A DNA stretch of 64,000 nt. Origin: JBEATZ01 sp041178545 (GTDB lineage: Bacteria > Planctomycetota > UBA1135 > UBA2386). The notes beneath the pieces were generated by a model that searched no databases, had not been told where the DNA came from, and saw only the letters and a list, made by a program, of their open reading frames with translations. The position numbers and the translations under genes are program-made. The DNA lies in the NCBI GenBank assembly GCA_041178545.1, contig JBEGVB010000167.1, positions 27,775-91,774 on the forward strand, given 5' to 3'. Of the stretch, positions 35,902-45,000 are shown piece after piece (the first letter of the stretch is position 1; every line of letters starts with the position of its first letter).

Positions 35902-37484
35902 GCGAGCCGCAGCGACTCTGGCTGCTGTTGCTGCTGCCGCTCGTCTGGTTGCTCGCGTTGCCACCGCGTCCCGTGCGGGTGTTGCTCACGGCGCACATGC
36001 AGCAGTGGCTCCTCGCGCGCGAGACACTCAACCGCAGCGCCCCGCGCGTGCGTCCACTGCGCCTGTTGCTCCTGCTCGCGGCGCTCACCTGCTGCATCGT
36101 CGCCCACGCCGACCCGCACAGCAGCGGCTCGACGGGTGCCGACCGGCTCGTCGTGCTGCTGGACACGTCTGCCTCCATGGCCGCGCGCGGTGAGCGCGGT
36201 GAGCGCGTGCTCGACGATGCGCTGGAGGCACTGCGCAGCCGCCTCAACACTCTCGACGACTCGTTCGACGTGCGCCTGCTTGCGCTGGGCGAACATGCTG
36301 CGGTGCTGGACGGTGCCATGGCTCGCGCACCAGGCACTTCCCTGCGCCCTGCAGGTGCGTTGCCCGGCAGCCTCGATGCCATCGCACGCGGCGCTACCGA
36401 CGAACGCACGGCCGTGTGGACGATCACCGATGGACAGCCCGTGGACACCGGTCCGATCCCCTCGGTGGGCGGGCTCACGCTGCTGGGTGCCCCGCGGGAC
36501 AACTGGTCGCTTGCAACCGTCGAGTGCGTGGACGGCTGGCCCGCGACGCGACTCGTGTTGCGGGCAGGCCTGGTTTCCCATGCCGACCGGCCCGCGCGCG
36601 TGCGGCTCACGGCCAAGGGCGCGGTTGCGCCGAACGAGCCGCTGGAGCAGGAACTCGGGCCGAGACAACGCACCACGGTCGAACTGGTGCTGGACCGCGT
36701 CCCTGCAGGCGGCGAACTGGTCCTGCACCTCGAGGCCGAGGGGGATGCGCTCGCCCTCGACGACCGCTGGAGCGCCAGCCTGCCGCCGCTGCCGGCGCCG
36801 CGCATCGGCGTACTCGCCGAGGCCGGGGACGCCGGACGCAGTGCGCGGCTCGCAGCGCAGGCCCTCGCCGAGGAACTCGGCGGCACCGTGGTGGAATCGC
36901 CTGCTGCGGACGTGCGGGTTGCGTTCACGGTGGTCGAGGGCGGCGTGTCCGACGTGCAGCCCGGTCGGTCCAGGGTGGCGAGTTTCGGCACCCGCGCGGA
37001 CGGCAGCGGTACGCCGCGGGTGGCTGCAGGCGTGGTGCTGGCCGACTGGCGTCGCGAGGACCCGTTGCTGCGCGGCATCGACCTCTCCGAACTGTCGGTG
37101 CGCACTGCATTGCTCGACGCGCTGCCCGCAGGCGACATTCTCGTCACCGGGCAACTGCCCACCGGGCAGGCGGTGCCGCTGGCCGTCGCGGTCCGCGGTG
37201 CGGCCGCCACCTCGGTGCACTTCGCCTTCCGGCTCGCGGACAGCAACCTTGCCCTGCTGCCGGCCTTTCCCCAGATCCTCCGCCGGGCCATGCTGACTGC
37301 CCACGGGGAGGCGGCCCGGATCCGTGCCACCGACCCCGTACCCGCCGGGGAGTCCGACCTCACCCGGCTGCCGGGGGCGCAGGAGCGGCCGATGCCTCCC
37401 CTGCGGACCCCGGGCAGGGCGCTGGCGGCCTGGTTCCTGCTGGGCGCCCTCGCCCTGCTGGCACTGCGGGCCTGGGTGCGCTGA
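35883..37484 (+). CDS. BatA-like VWA membrane protein
   Basis: 533 residues from GTG 35883, supported by a strong AAGGAGG site 5 nt upstream; GTG 35868 would add five residues. Hydrophobic helices near residues 12-26 and 60-76 precede a VWA domain with MIDAS-type LLDTSASM, so the domain probably faces the periplasm. A beta-rich middle part and a final membrane helix (FLLGALALLALRAWVR) follow. BatA-type proteins act with DUF58 and MoxR in an aerotolerance or protein-maturation complex in other bacteria. It is last in the operon. Confidence 0.8.
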   Translation: MDLPTLSEPQRLWLLLLLPLVWLLALPPRPVRVLLTAHMQQWLLARETLNRSAPRVRPLRLLLLLAALTCCIVAHADPHSSGSTGADRLVVLLDTSASMAARGERGERVLDDALEALRSRLNTLDDSFDVRLLALGEHAAVLDGAMARAPGTSLRPAGALPGSLDAIARGATDERTAVWTITDGQPVDTGPIPSVGGLTLLGAPRDNWSLATVECVDGWPATRLVLRAGLVSHADRPARVRLTAKGAVAPNEPLEQELGPRQRTTVELVLDRVPAGGELVLHLEAEGDALALDDRWSASLPPLPAPRIGVLAEAGDAGRSARLAAQALAEELGGTVVESPAADVRVAFTVVEGGVSDVQPGRSRVASFGTRADGSGTPRVAAGVVLADWRREDPLLRGIDLSELSVRTALLDALPAGDILVTGQLPTGQAVPLAVAVRGAAATSVHFAFRLADSNLALLPAFPQILRRAMLTAHGEAARIRATDPVPAGESDLTRLPGAQERPMPPLRTPGRALAAWFLLGALALLALRAWVR

Positions 37485-37527
37485 GGCCGGGGGTTCGCAG
37501 GTTGCGAAGTTCCTTGCGCGCGCGCCC

Positions 37528-37556
37528 TTGCGTCGGGGCGGGTCGGTCCGTAGCAT
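37528..37556 (+). promoter_or_regulatory. Putative rplC promoter
   Basis: TTGCGT at 37528-37533, exact 17-bp spacer, TAGCAT at 37551-37556. It lies in the 95-bp gap before rplC, giving a leader of about 17 nt that includes AAGG 8 nt before the ATG. Confidence 0.55.
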
Positions 37557-37579
37557 CCTCGCCCCTTACAAGGCACGAC

Positions 37580-38299
37580 ATGACCCTCGGAATCCTCGGC
37601 AAGAAGCTGGGCATGACCCAGATTTTCAAGGACGACGGCACTTGCATCCCGGTGACGGTGGTGCAGGCTGGCCCGTGCAAGGTCCTCCAGATCAAGGTGG
37701 CGCACGCATCGGAGCTTCCCGAGGGGCACAAGACCGCCTCGCTGAACCGCGGCAAGAAGAAGGGCAAGTCCACCCGCGCCCGCACCGCGGACGGCTACTA
37801 CGCCGTGCAGCTGGGCTTCGACAGCAAGCCCGCCCGCATCGCGACCAAGGCCGAGCTGGGCAACATGAAGAAGGTGGGCGTCGAGGGCGGCATGCGCTTC
37901 GTGCGCGAGTTCCGCCTCGAGGCCGCCCCGCAGGTCAAGCCCGGTGACGACGTGACCGTCAACCTGCTGGCCGGCGTCAAGGCCGTCGACGTCGTCGGCA
38001 TCACGAAGGGCCGTGGCTGGGCGGGCACCATCAAGCGCCACGGCTTCAGCCGCCAGCCCACCTCGCACGGCTGCTCGGTCAACCACCGCACCGGTGGTGG
38101 CCTCGGTCGTCAGCACTCGATCAGCAGCGGTGTGCCGAAGGGCAAGCGCATGGCCGGTCACTACGGCGTCGAGCGCGTCACCATGCAGAACCTCGAGGTC
38201 ATCAAGGTCGACGAGGCCCGCAACCTCGTCTACCTGCGCGGCTCCGTACCCGGCTACAACAGCGGGTACCTCATGCTCCGCAAGACCGTGAAGGTCTGA
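37580..38299 (+). CDS. rplC: 50S ribosomal protein L3
   Basis: 239 residues from ATG 37580. Opens GILGKKLGMTQIF, carries VVGITKGRGWAGTIKRHGF and the highly conserved GRQHSISSGVPKGKRMAGHYG loop (here V-P-K-G) that reaches toward the peptidyl-transferase centre. Length is within the family range. Normally rplC sits in the S10 operon between rpsJ and rplD; here a VWA operon precedes it and a small basic gene follows, with its own promoter. This indicates a rearranged ribosomal operon or a second copy. Confidence 0.97.
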   Translation: MTLGILGKKLGMTQIFKDDGTCIPVTVVQAGPCKVLQIKVAHASELPEGHKTASLNRGKKKGKSTRARTADGYYAVQLGFDSKPARIATKAELGNMKKVGVEGGMRFVREFRLEAAPQVKPGDDVTVNLLAGVKAVDVVGITKGRGWAGTIKRHGFSRQPTSHGCSVNHRTGGGLGRQHSISSGVPKGKRMAGHYGVERVTMQNLEVIKVDEARNLVYLRGSVPGYNSGYLMLRKTVKV

Positions 38300-38345
38300 C
38301 CGGCTGCAGGTCCAAACCCCCGAAACAACCCACCAGGAACCAACC

Positions 38346-38501
38346 ATGGCTCGCTCGCGTCGCAAGAACGGCGGTCCCACCCGCGGCCGCTTCAAGCCCA
38401 AGAAGATGGGCAAGGGTCACCTCGCCACGCACCGCAAGGTGTCCGGCTCCCGTCCCGTCCTCCGCATCACCGAGACCGAGTCGTCGGCCAAGAAGGACTG
38501 A
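38346..38501 (+). CDS. 51-residue highly basic protein downstream of rplC
   Basis: ATG 38346 to TGA 38501, with AGGA 10 nt upstream. The peptide begins MARSRRKNGGPTRGRFKPKK and has 16 Lys/Arg, two His and only three acidic residues out of 51. A helix-poor, Gly/Arg/Lys-rich N-terminus and the later VSGSRPVLRITETES segment resemble ribosomal proteins. I do not recognise a known family. Its position 46 bp after rplC suggests co-expression and RNA binding, by inference only. Its stop overlaps the putative CTG start of the next gene. Confidence 0.72.
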   Translation: MARSRRKNGGPTRGRFKPKKMGKGHLATHRKVSGSRPVLRITETESSAKKD

Positions 38502-39721
38502 GCCAGGACCTCGACGTCCTCGTGGTGGGCGGCGGTGCCGCAGGCATCATGGCCGCCACCACGGCTGCACAGCGCGGCCGCCGGGTGGTGCTGCTGGAAA
38601 AGAACCAGCGCCCCGGCCTCAAGATCCTCATCAGTGGCGGCGGCCGCTGCAACCTGACCACCACCCGCACGGGCGCCGACCTCGAGGCGCAGTACGGCGT
38701 GCGGCGCGGCAGGTTCCTGCGCCATGCACTCCGCAGCTTCCCTCCCGCGGCGCTCCGCCAGCTGGTGGAGGAGGAGGGGGTCGCGCTGCACGAGGAGGAC
38801 CTGGAGAAGATCTTCCCGGTCTCCCGGAAGGCCCGCGACGTCCTGGACGCGGTGCTGCGGCGGATGGAGCGGGCGGGTGCCCGCATGGCCGTGCAACAGC
38901 CGGTGCGGTCGGTGCACCGCGTCGAGGGCGGGTACGAGGTGCGCACCCCGGACCAGGCCTGGCGCGCTGCCAGCCTCGTGCTGGCGACGGGCGGCCTGAG
39001 CTACCCCAAGACCGGTGCCACCGGGGACGGCTACGGGTTCGTGCGCGGGCTCGGGCACACGGTCACCGACACGGTCCCGGCGCTGGCTCCCCTCGCGGTG
39101 GACGCGCCGTGGCTGCACGAGTTGCAGGGCATCGTCCTGCAGGACACCGACCTCCTCGTGCGCGACCGCGACGGCCGCGAGGTGCGCAGGCGGAGGCGGC
39201 CCATCCTCTTCACGCACCGCGGCCTCTCGGGCCCCGGCCCGATGGACCTGTCGGGGGACGTGGAGGAACGGCACGGCGGGTGCTCGCTCTCCTTCGTGTT
39301 CGACGTACACCGCAGGCGTGAGGACATCGAGCCCGAGTGGCTCGCTGCCGGCCGCGAGAACGGCAGGCGTGGCGTCGAGTCGTTGCTGCCGCGCGAGTTG
39401 CCCGAGCGGCTGCGGCGCACCCTGTGCACCCTGGCGGAAGTCGACGGCCAGCTCGCCGGGCTGAGCCGCGAGGGCCGCAAGCGGTTGCTGGACGTGCTCA
39501 CCAACCTCACGGTCCCGGTGGATCGCAGTCTGGGATTCGACCACGCCGAGGTGACCCGCGGCGGGGTGTCCCTGGACGAGGTGGACCCGCGCACGATGCA
39601 ATCGAGGGTCTCACCCGGCCTCTTCGTGTGCGGCGAGTTGCTCGACGTGGACGGCCCGATCGGCGGCTTCAACTTCCAGGCGGCTTTCGCCACGGGACGG
39701 CTGGCCGGTCTGAACGCCTAG
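38498..39721 (+). CDS. HI0933-family NAD(P)/FAD-dependent oxidoreductase
   Basis: 407 residues if translation starts at CTG 38498; GTG 38522 gives 399. The upstream start is preferred because the first beta strand of the FAD-binding Rossmann fold (DVLVVGGGAAGIMAA) would otherwise be cut. Other motifs are LLEKNQRPGLKILISGGGRCNLT, LATGGLSYPKTGATGDGYGF, and the C-terminal FVCGELLDVDGPIGGFNFQAAFATG that closes the FAD site. These match the HI0933/YhiN flavoprotein family, whose physiological reaction is unknown. The CTG overlaps the preceding TGA. One base separates its stop from mnmE. Confidence 0.88.
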   Translation: MSQDLDVLVVGGGAAGIMAATTAAQRGRRVVLLEKNQRPGLKILISGGGRCNLTTTRTGADLEAQYGVRRGRFLRHALRSFPPAALRQLVEEEGVALHEEDLEKIFPVSRKARDVLDAVLRRMERAGARMAVQQPVRSVHRVEGGYEVRTPDQAWRAASLVLATGGLSYPKTGATGDGYGFVRGLGHTVTDTVPALAPLAVDAPWLHELQGIVLQDTDLLVRDRDGREVRRRRRPILFTHRGLSGPGPMDLSGDVEERHGGCSLSFVFDVHRRREDIEPEWLAAGRENGRRGVESLLPRELPERLRRTLCTLAEVDGQLAGLSREGRKRLLDVLTNLTVPVDRSLGFDHAEVTRGGVSLDEVDPRTMQSRVSPGLFVCGELLDVDGPIGGFNFQAAFATGRLAGLNA

Positions 39722-39722
39722 C

Positions 39723-41015
39723 ATGCTCGGCGACACCATCCATGCCGTTGCCTCTCCACCCGGTGCCGCACCGCGTGCCGTGCTGCGGCTGTCGGGGCCG
39801 CGTGCCGTCGACGCAGCTGCCCTCGTGTTCGCGCCTGCGCTGGCCCGCGTGCGTGCAACCGTCGAGGGAAGCGTGTTCGCAGCAGGCGTCTCCTTCGCGG
39901 CCTTCGCGCTCGTGATGCCAGCACCCGCCTCGTTCACCGGCGAGGACGTGGTGGAGCTGCACGTGCCGGGCAGCCCGATGCTGCTCGAACTGCTTGCGGA
40001 GCGGTTTGCCGAGGCGCGCGACCGACTCGACCTGCGCCGTGCCCTGCCCGGCGAGTTCACGCGGCGCGCGTTCGAGAACGGTCGCATCGACCTGTGCCAG
40101 GCGCAGGCGGTCCTCGCGTTGGTCGGTGCCGCCGACGCGCGCGAAGCCGCTGCTGCTGCTGCGATGCTCCAGGGTTCGGTGACCGGTGCCGTACGCACGG
40201 CTCGCTCGGGCCTGCAGGACGCACTTGCGTTGCTCGAGGCAGGGCTCGATTTCGACGAGGGGGAGACCGGCGCCGTCGACCCGCAGCAGTGGGTGCCGCC
40301 GCTCGCCGAGGCACGCCGGCTGCTGTGCAGCCTCTTGTCGCAGGTGCCGCGTGGCATCGCGGGCGGCGAACTGCTCCTGGTCGGGCGGGCCAATGCCGGC
40401 AAGTCCTCGCTGTGCAACGCGCTTGCAGGTCGCGATGCGGTGCTGGTGGGGCCCACGGCAGGCACCACGCGCGACCTCGTGCGCGTCGAACTCGCGCCCG
40501 GCCTGGCCCTGTGGGACGCGCCGGGCGACCTCGACGGTGCCGAGGGGTGGGACCGGCAGGCGCTGCAGTTGCGCGACCGGCTTGCCGGGGCCGCCGCAGG
40601 CTCGCTCTGGGTGGTGGACCCGCGCGATCCCGGCCCGCCACCCGAGTCGTGGAGGCCGCTTGCCGTGGTGGCGACCCGCGCCGACGTGGTCGCTGGCTGG
40701 TCGGCTCCCGCAGGACTCGAGCCGGTCCCGACCTTCCTCGTGAGCACGACCACGGGCACTGGCATCCCTGCATTGCGGGGATGGCTGGAGCGGCTCTCTG
40801 GTTCTGGCAGCAGTGCCGCACTGGCCCCCCTGCGCGAGGCACTGGAGGAGTCTGCGGGTGCGTTGGCCCGGGCCCTCGGCGCGTCTGTCGGTGCCCCGGA
40901 GGTCGCGGCACTGGAGCTGCGCACCGCGCTGCAGGTCCTCGATGGCATCGGCGGGACCCACTCCCCGGAACTCCTGCTCGACCGCATCTTCGGGCGCTTC
41001 TGTCTCGGCAAATAG
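39723..41015 (+). CDS. mnmE: tRNA uridine-5-carboxymethylaminomethyl modification GTPase MnmE
   Basis: 430 residues, shorter than the usual 450-460. Begins DTIHAVASPPGAA, with GEFTRRAFENGRIDLCQAQAV in the helical domain and the invariant C-terminus IFGRFCLGK with its functional Cys. The G domain has P-loop GRANAGKSS, G2 TAGTTRD, DAPGD in place of DTAG and TRAD in place of the normal NKxD (G4). MnmE with MnmG adds carboxymethylaminomethyl to tRNA wobble U34. The altered G3 and G4 suggest changed guanine specificity or weak GTPase activity. mnmG is not in the window. Confidence 0.92.
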   Translation: MLGDTIHAVASPPGAAPRAVLRLSGPRAVDAAALVFAPALARVRATVEGSVFAAGVSFAAFALVMPAPASFTGEDVVELHVPGSPMLLELLAERFAEARDRLDLRRALPGEFTRRAFENGRIDLCQAQAVLALVGAADAREAAAAAAMLQGSVTGAVRTARSGLQDALALLEAGLDFDEGETGAVDPQQWVPPLAEARRLLCSLLSQVPRGIAGGELLLVGRANAGKSSLCNALAGRDAVLVGPTAGTTRDLVRVELAPGLALWDAPGDLDGAEGWDRQALQLRDRLAGAAAGSLWVVDPRDPGPPPESWRPLAVVATRADVVAGWSAPAGLEPVPTFLVSTTTGTGIPALRGWLERLSGSGSSAALAPLREALEESAGALARALGASVGAPEVAALELRTALQVLDGIGGTHSPELLLDRIFGRFCLGK

Positions 41016-41029
41016 GTCGTCGTGAGCCT

Positions 41030-41059
41030 TTGACACACAACGGCTTGTGGCGCTAAGGT
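41030..41059 (+). promoter_or_regulatory. nrdR promoter with an embedded NrdR-box-like palindrome
   Basis: TTGACA at 41030-41035, 18-bp spacer, TAAGGT at 41054-41059. Within the spacer at 41035-41050 lies ACACAACGGCTTGTGG, an inverted repeat (CACAA-CGGC-TTGTG). It matches the outer positions of the NrdR box consensus acaCwAtATaTwGtgt. This suggests that NrdR represses its own gene. A leader of about 63 nt precedes the ATG. Confidence 0.55.
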
Positions 41060-41128
41060 CCGCCCGTCGCAGATGCTGTTGCGTCACCGAGGTCAGTCGG
41101 TGGACCGCACTGCGGCAATGGCTCTGCC

Positions 41129-41626
41129 ATGCGCTGCCCCTACTGCAAGGCCGACAACGACCGCGTCATCGACTCCCGCGCCAGTGCGGATGGCTTCGCC
41201 ATCCGGCGGCGTCGGGTGTGCGCCGACTGCGATCGTCGCTACACGACCTATGAACGGGTCGAGACGGCACCACTCCGCGTGGTGAAGAAGAACGGGGAGC
41301 GCACGGCATTCGATCGCGCCAAGGTGCTCGGTGGGATGTTGCGGGCCTGCGAGAAGCGGCCCGTGTCCGTCGAGCAGTTGGAGGCGATCGCGGATCGGGT
41401 CGAGCAGCAGTGCATGGAGGCCTTCGACAAGGAGGTGCCGAGCAAGGTCATCGGCAACCTCATCATGCAGGAGCTGCGCGCACTCGACCAGGTTGCGTAC
41501 GTGCGGTTTGCATCGGTGTACCGCGAGTTCAAGGACGTGAGCCAGTTCCTGGACGAGCTGAAGCCGATGCTCGAGAAGCGGCAGAAGGGCGGGATCCATG
41601 AAGAGGCGGGCGGAGCATCTGGTTGA
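41129..41626 (+). CDS. nrdR: Transcriptional repressor NrdR
   Basis: 165 residues. The zinc ribbon uses Cys3, Cys6, Cys31 and Cys34, followed by the typical TTYERVE and an ATP-cone domain from about residue 50 (RVVKKNGERTAFDRAKVLGGMLRACEKRP). NrdR senses ATP/dATP balance and represses ribonucleotide reductase genes. The C-terminal extension EEAGGASG is a little longer than usual. It overlaps the next gene, which also contains an ATP-cone, by 29 bp. No nrd reductase genes are in the window. Confidence 0.96.
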   Translation: MRCPYCKADNDRVIDSRASADGFAIRRRRVCADCDRRYTTYERVETAPLRVVKKNGERTAFDRAKVLGGMLRACEKRPVSVEQLEAIADRVEQQCMEAFDKEVPSKVIGNLIMQELRALDQVAYVRFASVYREFKDVSQFLDELKPMLEKRQKGGIHEEAGGASG

Positions 41627-42035
41627 GAAGCGCGACGGACGTACCGAGTGGTTGCGCACGACGAAACTGGCAAGGTCTGTCCACCAGGCGCTCTGCAGCG
41701 TCGGTGTGAACGAGGACTGGCGCGCGCTGGAGATCGCGAACGCGGTCGTCCACGGCGTGCGCGCACGTCGTGACGCTGCCTTGGCGCTCGGCCGCAACAT
41801 CGGCCCGATGAGCACCACCGAGCTCGCGGACGCGGTGCAGAACGTCCTCGTCGCCACCGGCCAGGCCGCTGCCGCTGCTGCGTACGGCGCGATGGGCGTG
41901 GAGCGCCAGCGCAGGCGCAACAGCCTTGCTACGCTGGGCCGATCCCTCCATGTCGAGGGTCCTGCCTTCCTCGGCGCCGCCATGTCCCTTCACGGTGAAG
42001 GCATGGTCGCCACGAACCGTCTGCCCAAGGATTGA
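41598..42035 (+). CDS. Stand-alone ATP-cone domain protein
   Basis: 145 residues. The first 100 residues fit the ATP-cone (PF03477) pattern: VEKRDGRTEWLRTTKLARSVHQAL, then ALEIANAVVHGVRAR and MSTTELADAVQNVLVATGQ. No DNA-binding zinc ribbon and no reductase domain is present. The C-terminal 45 residues are basic then Gly/Ala-rich. It overlaps nrdR by 29 bp and the smc start region, so it is translated with NrdR. A nucleotide-sensing partner or regulator of NrdR is plausible. The protein is otherwise uncharacterised to my knowledge. Confidence 0.75.
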   Translation: MKRRAEHLVEKRDGRTEWLRTTKLARSVHQALCSVGVNEDWRALEIANAVVHGVRARRDAALALGRNIGPMSTTELADAVQNVLVATGQAAAAAAYGAMGVERQRRRNSLATLGRSLHVEGPAFLGAAMSLHGEGMVATNRLPKD

Positions 42036-42037
42036 CC

Positions 42038-45000
42038 ATGAGGCTCAAGCGACTCGTCTGCCGCGGCTTCAAGTCCTTCGCGGACCGAACCGAGTTCGAG
42101 TTCGACAACCGGCTCACGGGCATCATCGGCCCGAACGGCTGCGGCAAGTCGAACGTCGTCGACGCCATCAAGTGGGTGCTGGGCGACCAGCGCGCCAAGA
42201 GCCTGCGCGGCAACGAGATGACGGACGTCATCTTCAAGGGCGCAGAGGGCCGCGAGGCGATGGGCATGGCGGAGGTCATCATGACCTTCGAGGACCCGAC
42301 CGGCCGTTTCGGTGAGCGCAACGAGGTCGACATCGGCCGCCGGCTCACGCTCGACAAGGAGTCTGCGTACCTCCTCAACGGGCAGGAAGTCCGCCTCAAG
42401 GACGTGCGCGACGTGCTGCTGGACACCGGTCTCGGCACCAGCGGCTACTCCGTGATGGAGCAGGGCCGCATCGACGCGGTGTTGTCCGCCAACCCGGACG
42501 CGCGCCGCGCGATCTTCGAGGAGGCAGCAGGCGTCGCCCGGTTCAAGATCCAGAAGAAGGAGGCGCTCCGCAAGCTGGAGCGCACCGACCAGAACCTCGC
42601 GCGCATCACCGACCTGCTCGAGGAGCGCTCGCGCCGCATCCGCAGCCTGCGCATCCAGGCCGGCAAGGCGCGCCGCTGGCAGGAGCTGCAGGCCGCCCTG
42701 CGGGACCTGCGCAGTGCGCTCGCAGTGGTCGACGGCCGGCAACTGCGCGTCGTGATCGACGAGCAGGTTGCCCGCATGACCGAGCTGCAGGTGCTGCTCG
42801 CCACTGCGGAGGAGCAGGGCGAGGCGGCTGCGGCCCGGGTGCTGGAGGCGGACGAGACCATTGCCGCCGCGGAAGCGGCCCTCGCCGGCCACCAGGCCGC
42901 GGTGGGAGAGCTGCGATCCGAGCTCGCGACGGTGACCGAGCGGCTGCGTTCCCAGCAGCAGCGTGCCAGCGAGAACACCGCCGAGTCCAGCCGGCTGCGC
43001 GACCGCGGTCGCACGCTTGCCGAGCAGCAGCTGGAGCGCCAGTCGGGTCTCGACGGGGCGCGCGAGCAACTCGCGTCCACCGAGGCACGCCTCATCGAGA
43101 TGCACCGCGAGCTGGAACAGCGCCGCGCCGAGGTCTCGGCCGCGCAGCAGCAGCTCAAGGCACTGGGTGCGCAGCGGGAGGCGCTGCGCCAGGAGATGCT
43201 CGGGCTCGTCCACGAGCGTTCGCGTGCGCGCAATGCAGCGCACGAGCAGCAGACCCGGTTGGACAACGCGCGCACCCGTCGTGGACGGTTGGGCGAGCGC
43301 TTTGCCACCCTTGCAGGCGAGAGCTCGCGGCTCGAGTCGGAGCGCGCCAGCCGCGAGTCCGAGATGGCCGAGCTTGCCGTCACCGAGCGCATCCTCACGG
43401 AGCGTGAGCAGCGCGCGATGGCAGACCTTGGCGAGGCGGACGCCGCGGCTGCCGAGTTGGCGAACGAGGAAGGCGCGATCCGCAGGGAACTTGTCGAGGT
43501 GCAGGGCCGCCAGCAGGCGCTCACTGCGATGGAGGCCCACATGGAGGGTCTCGACCAGGCGCCGAGGCACGTGCTGCAGAGCAAGCCCGAGGGCCTCCGC
43601 GGCAGGTTGCTCGACCTGCTGGAGATCGACCTTGCCCACAGTGCCGCGTTGGAGGCCGCTCTCGGCCACCACGTGCAGGCACTCGTCGTGGACACCCGTG
43701 CCCACGCCGACGCGATCGTGCAGCAGCTGGTGGAGGCGCGGCTCGGCCGTGTCCTGTTGCTGGTTGAGGAGGAGTTCACCGCGGACCACGAGGCACCGAG
43801 CGCACTGCCGCTGCCGGAGGGTGCCCGCATGCTGGTCGACCTGGTCCGGCCACTCGAGTCATCGCCGGTGAGCCGCAGGCTCCTCGGCTGGCTGCTGCGT
43901 GGCGTGGTGCTCGTCGACTCGATTGCCGCCGCGGACCCGCGGCGCGCAGACCTCTGCTTCGTCACGCCCGACGGCACGTTGCTGTGCGGTCCCAGGATGG
44001 AAGGCGGCGCGGCAGCCGAGGGCCACTCGGGTCTCGTCGTGCGTCGGTCGCAGATCCAGCGCCTCACCGAGCAGGCAGCAGCCGTCGAGGCGAGGCTCGC
44101 CACGCTGCAGGGCGGCCGCGAGAAGGCCACGGCCCGCGTCGAGCGCCTGAAGCTCGAGCTCCGCCAGCTGGGGGACTCGCTCGGCATCACGCGCCGTCGC
44201 CACAGCGAGCAGTCGGCGCAGGTGAGTCGTTGCGCTGCTCGCCTCTCGGACCTCGCGCGGGAGCGCGGCGAGCTGGAGGCGGAGGACGGTCAGCTGGGGA
44301 CGGCCATGGAGGCCGCCACCGCCGAGCTGGATCGCCAGAACCTCGTGCTGGAGTCGGTGTCCGAGCGCGAGACCGAGTGCACTGCACGCGAGGAGGGGCT
44401 CGGCACCGCCATCGAGACCGCGCAGGTGTCGGTGGACGAGCTGAGCCGCATGGAGCAGGACCTGCGGTTGCAGCAGGCCCAGGCGACCACGGCGCGAGAG
44501 GGACTGGTGCGTTCGATCCGGGTGCACGAGGAAGGGCTTGCCGACCTCGAGCGCGCACTGGAGGAACTCGCCGACCGCGTGCAGGCCACCGAGCTGGCCG
44601 CCCAACGTGCCACGGAGGAGGTTGCGCACCTGTCCGAGCACATGGTGGACCTGGAGACCCGGATCGCCAGCCGGGAGGGCGAACGCGATGCTGCGGCAGC
44701 CGCGGTCGAGGCGGCGCGCCAGGACCGCAACGTGCGCCAGCAGGCGCGTCAGGACTGTGAGCGCCGTCGCCTTCAGGTGGGTGAGGAGACCAACCACCTG
44801 CGCCTGCAGATGGCCGACGCAGAGCACCGTTTTGCCCGTTTGGAGGAGCGTCTGGTCGAGGAGACCGGCATCGAGCTCCGCCGCTGTCTCGGCGAGGTCG
44901 AGGGCATCGGCCTGGTGGACCCCGAGTCCTTCGAGGGACCGGTGCCGGCCCTCGGCACCGTGGAGGAGTTGCAGGGGCCGTCCCTGCCGCCGGGCCGCGT

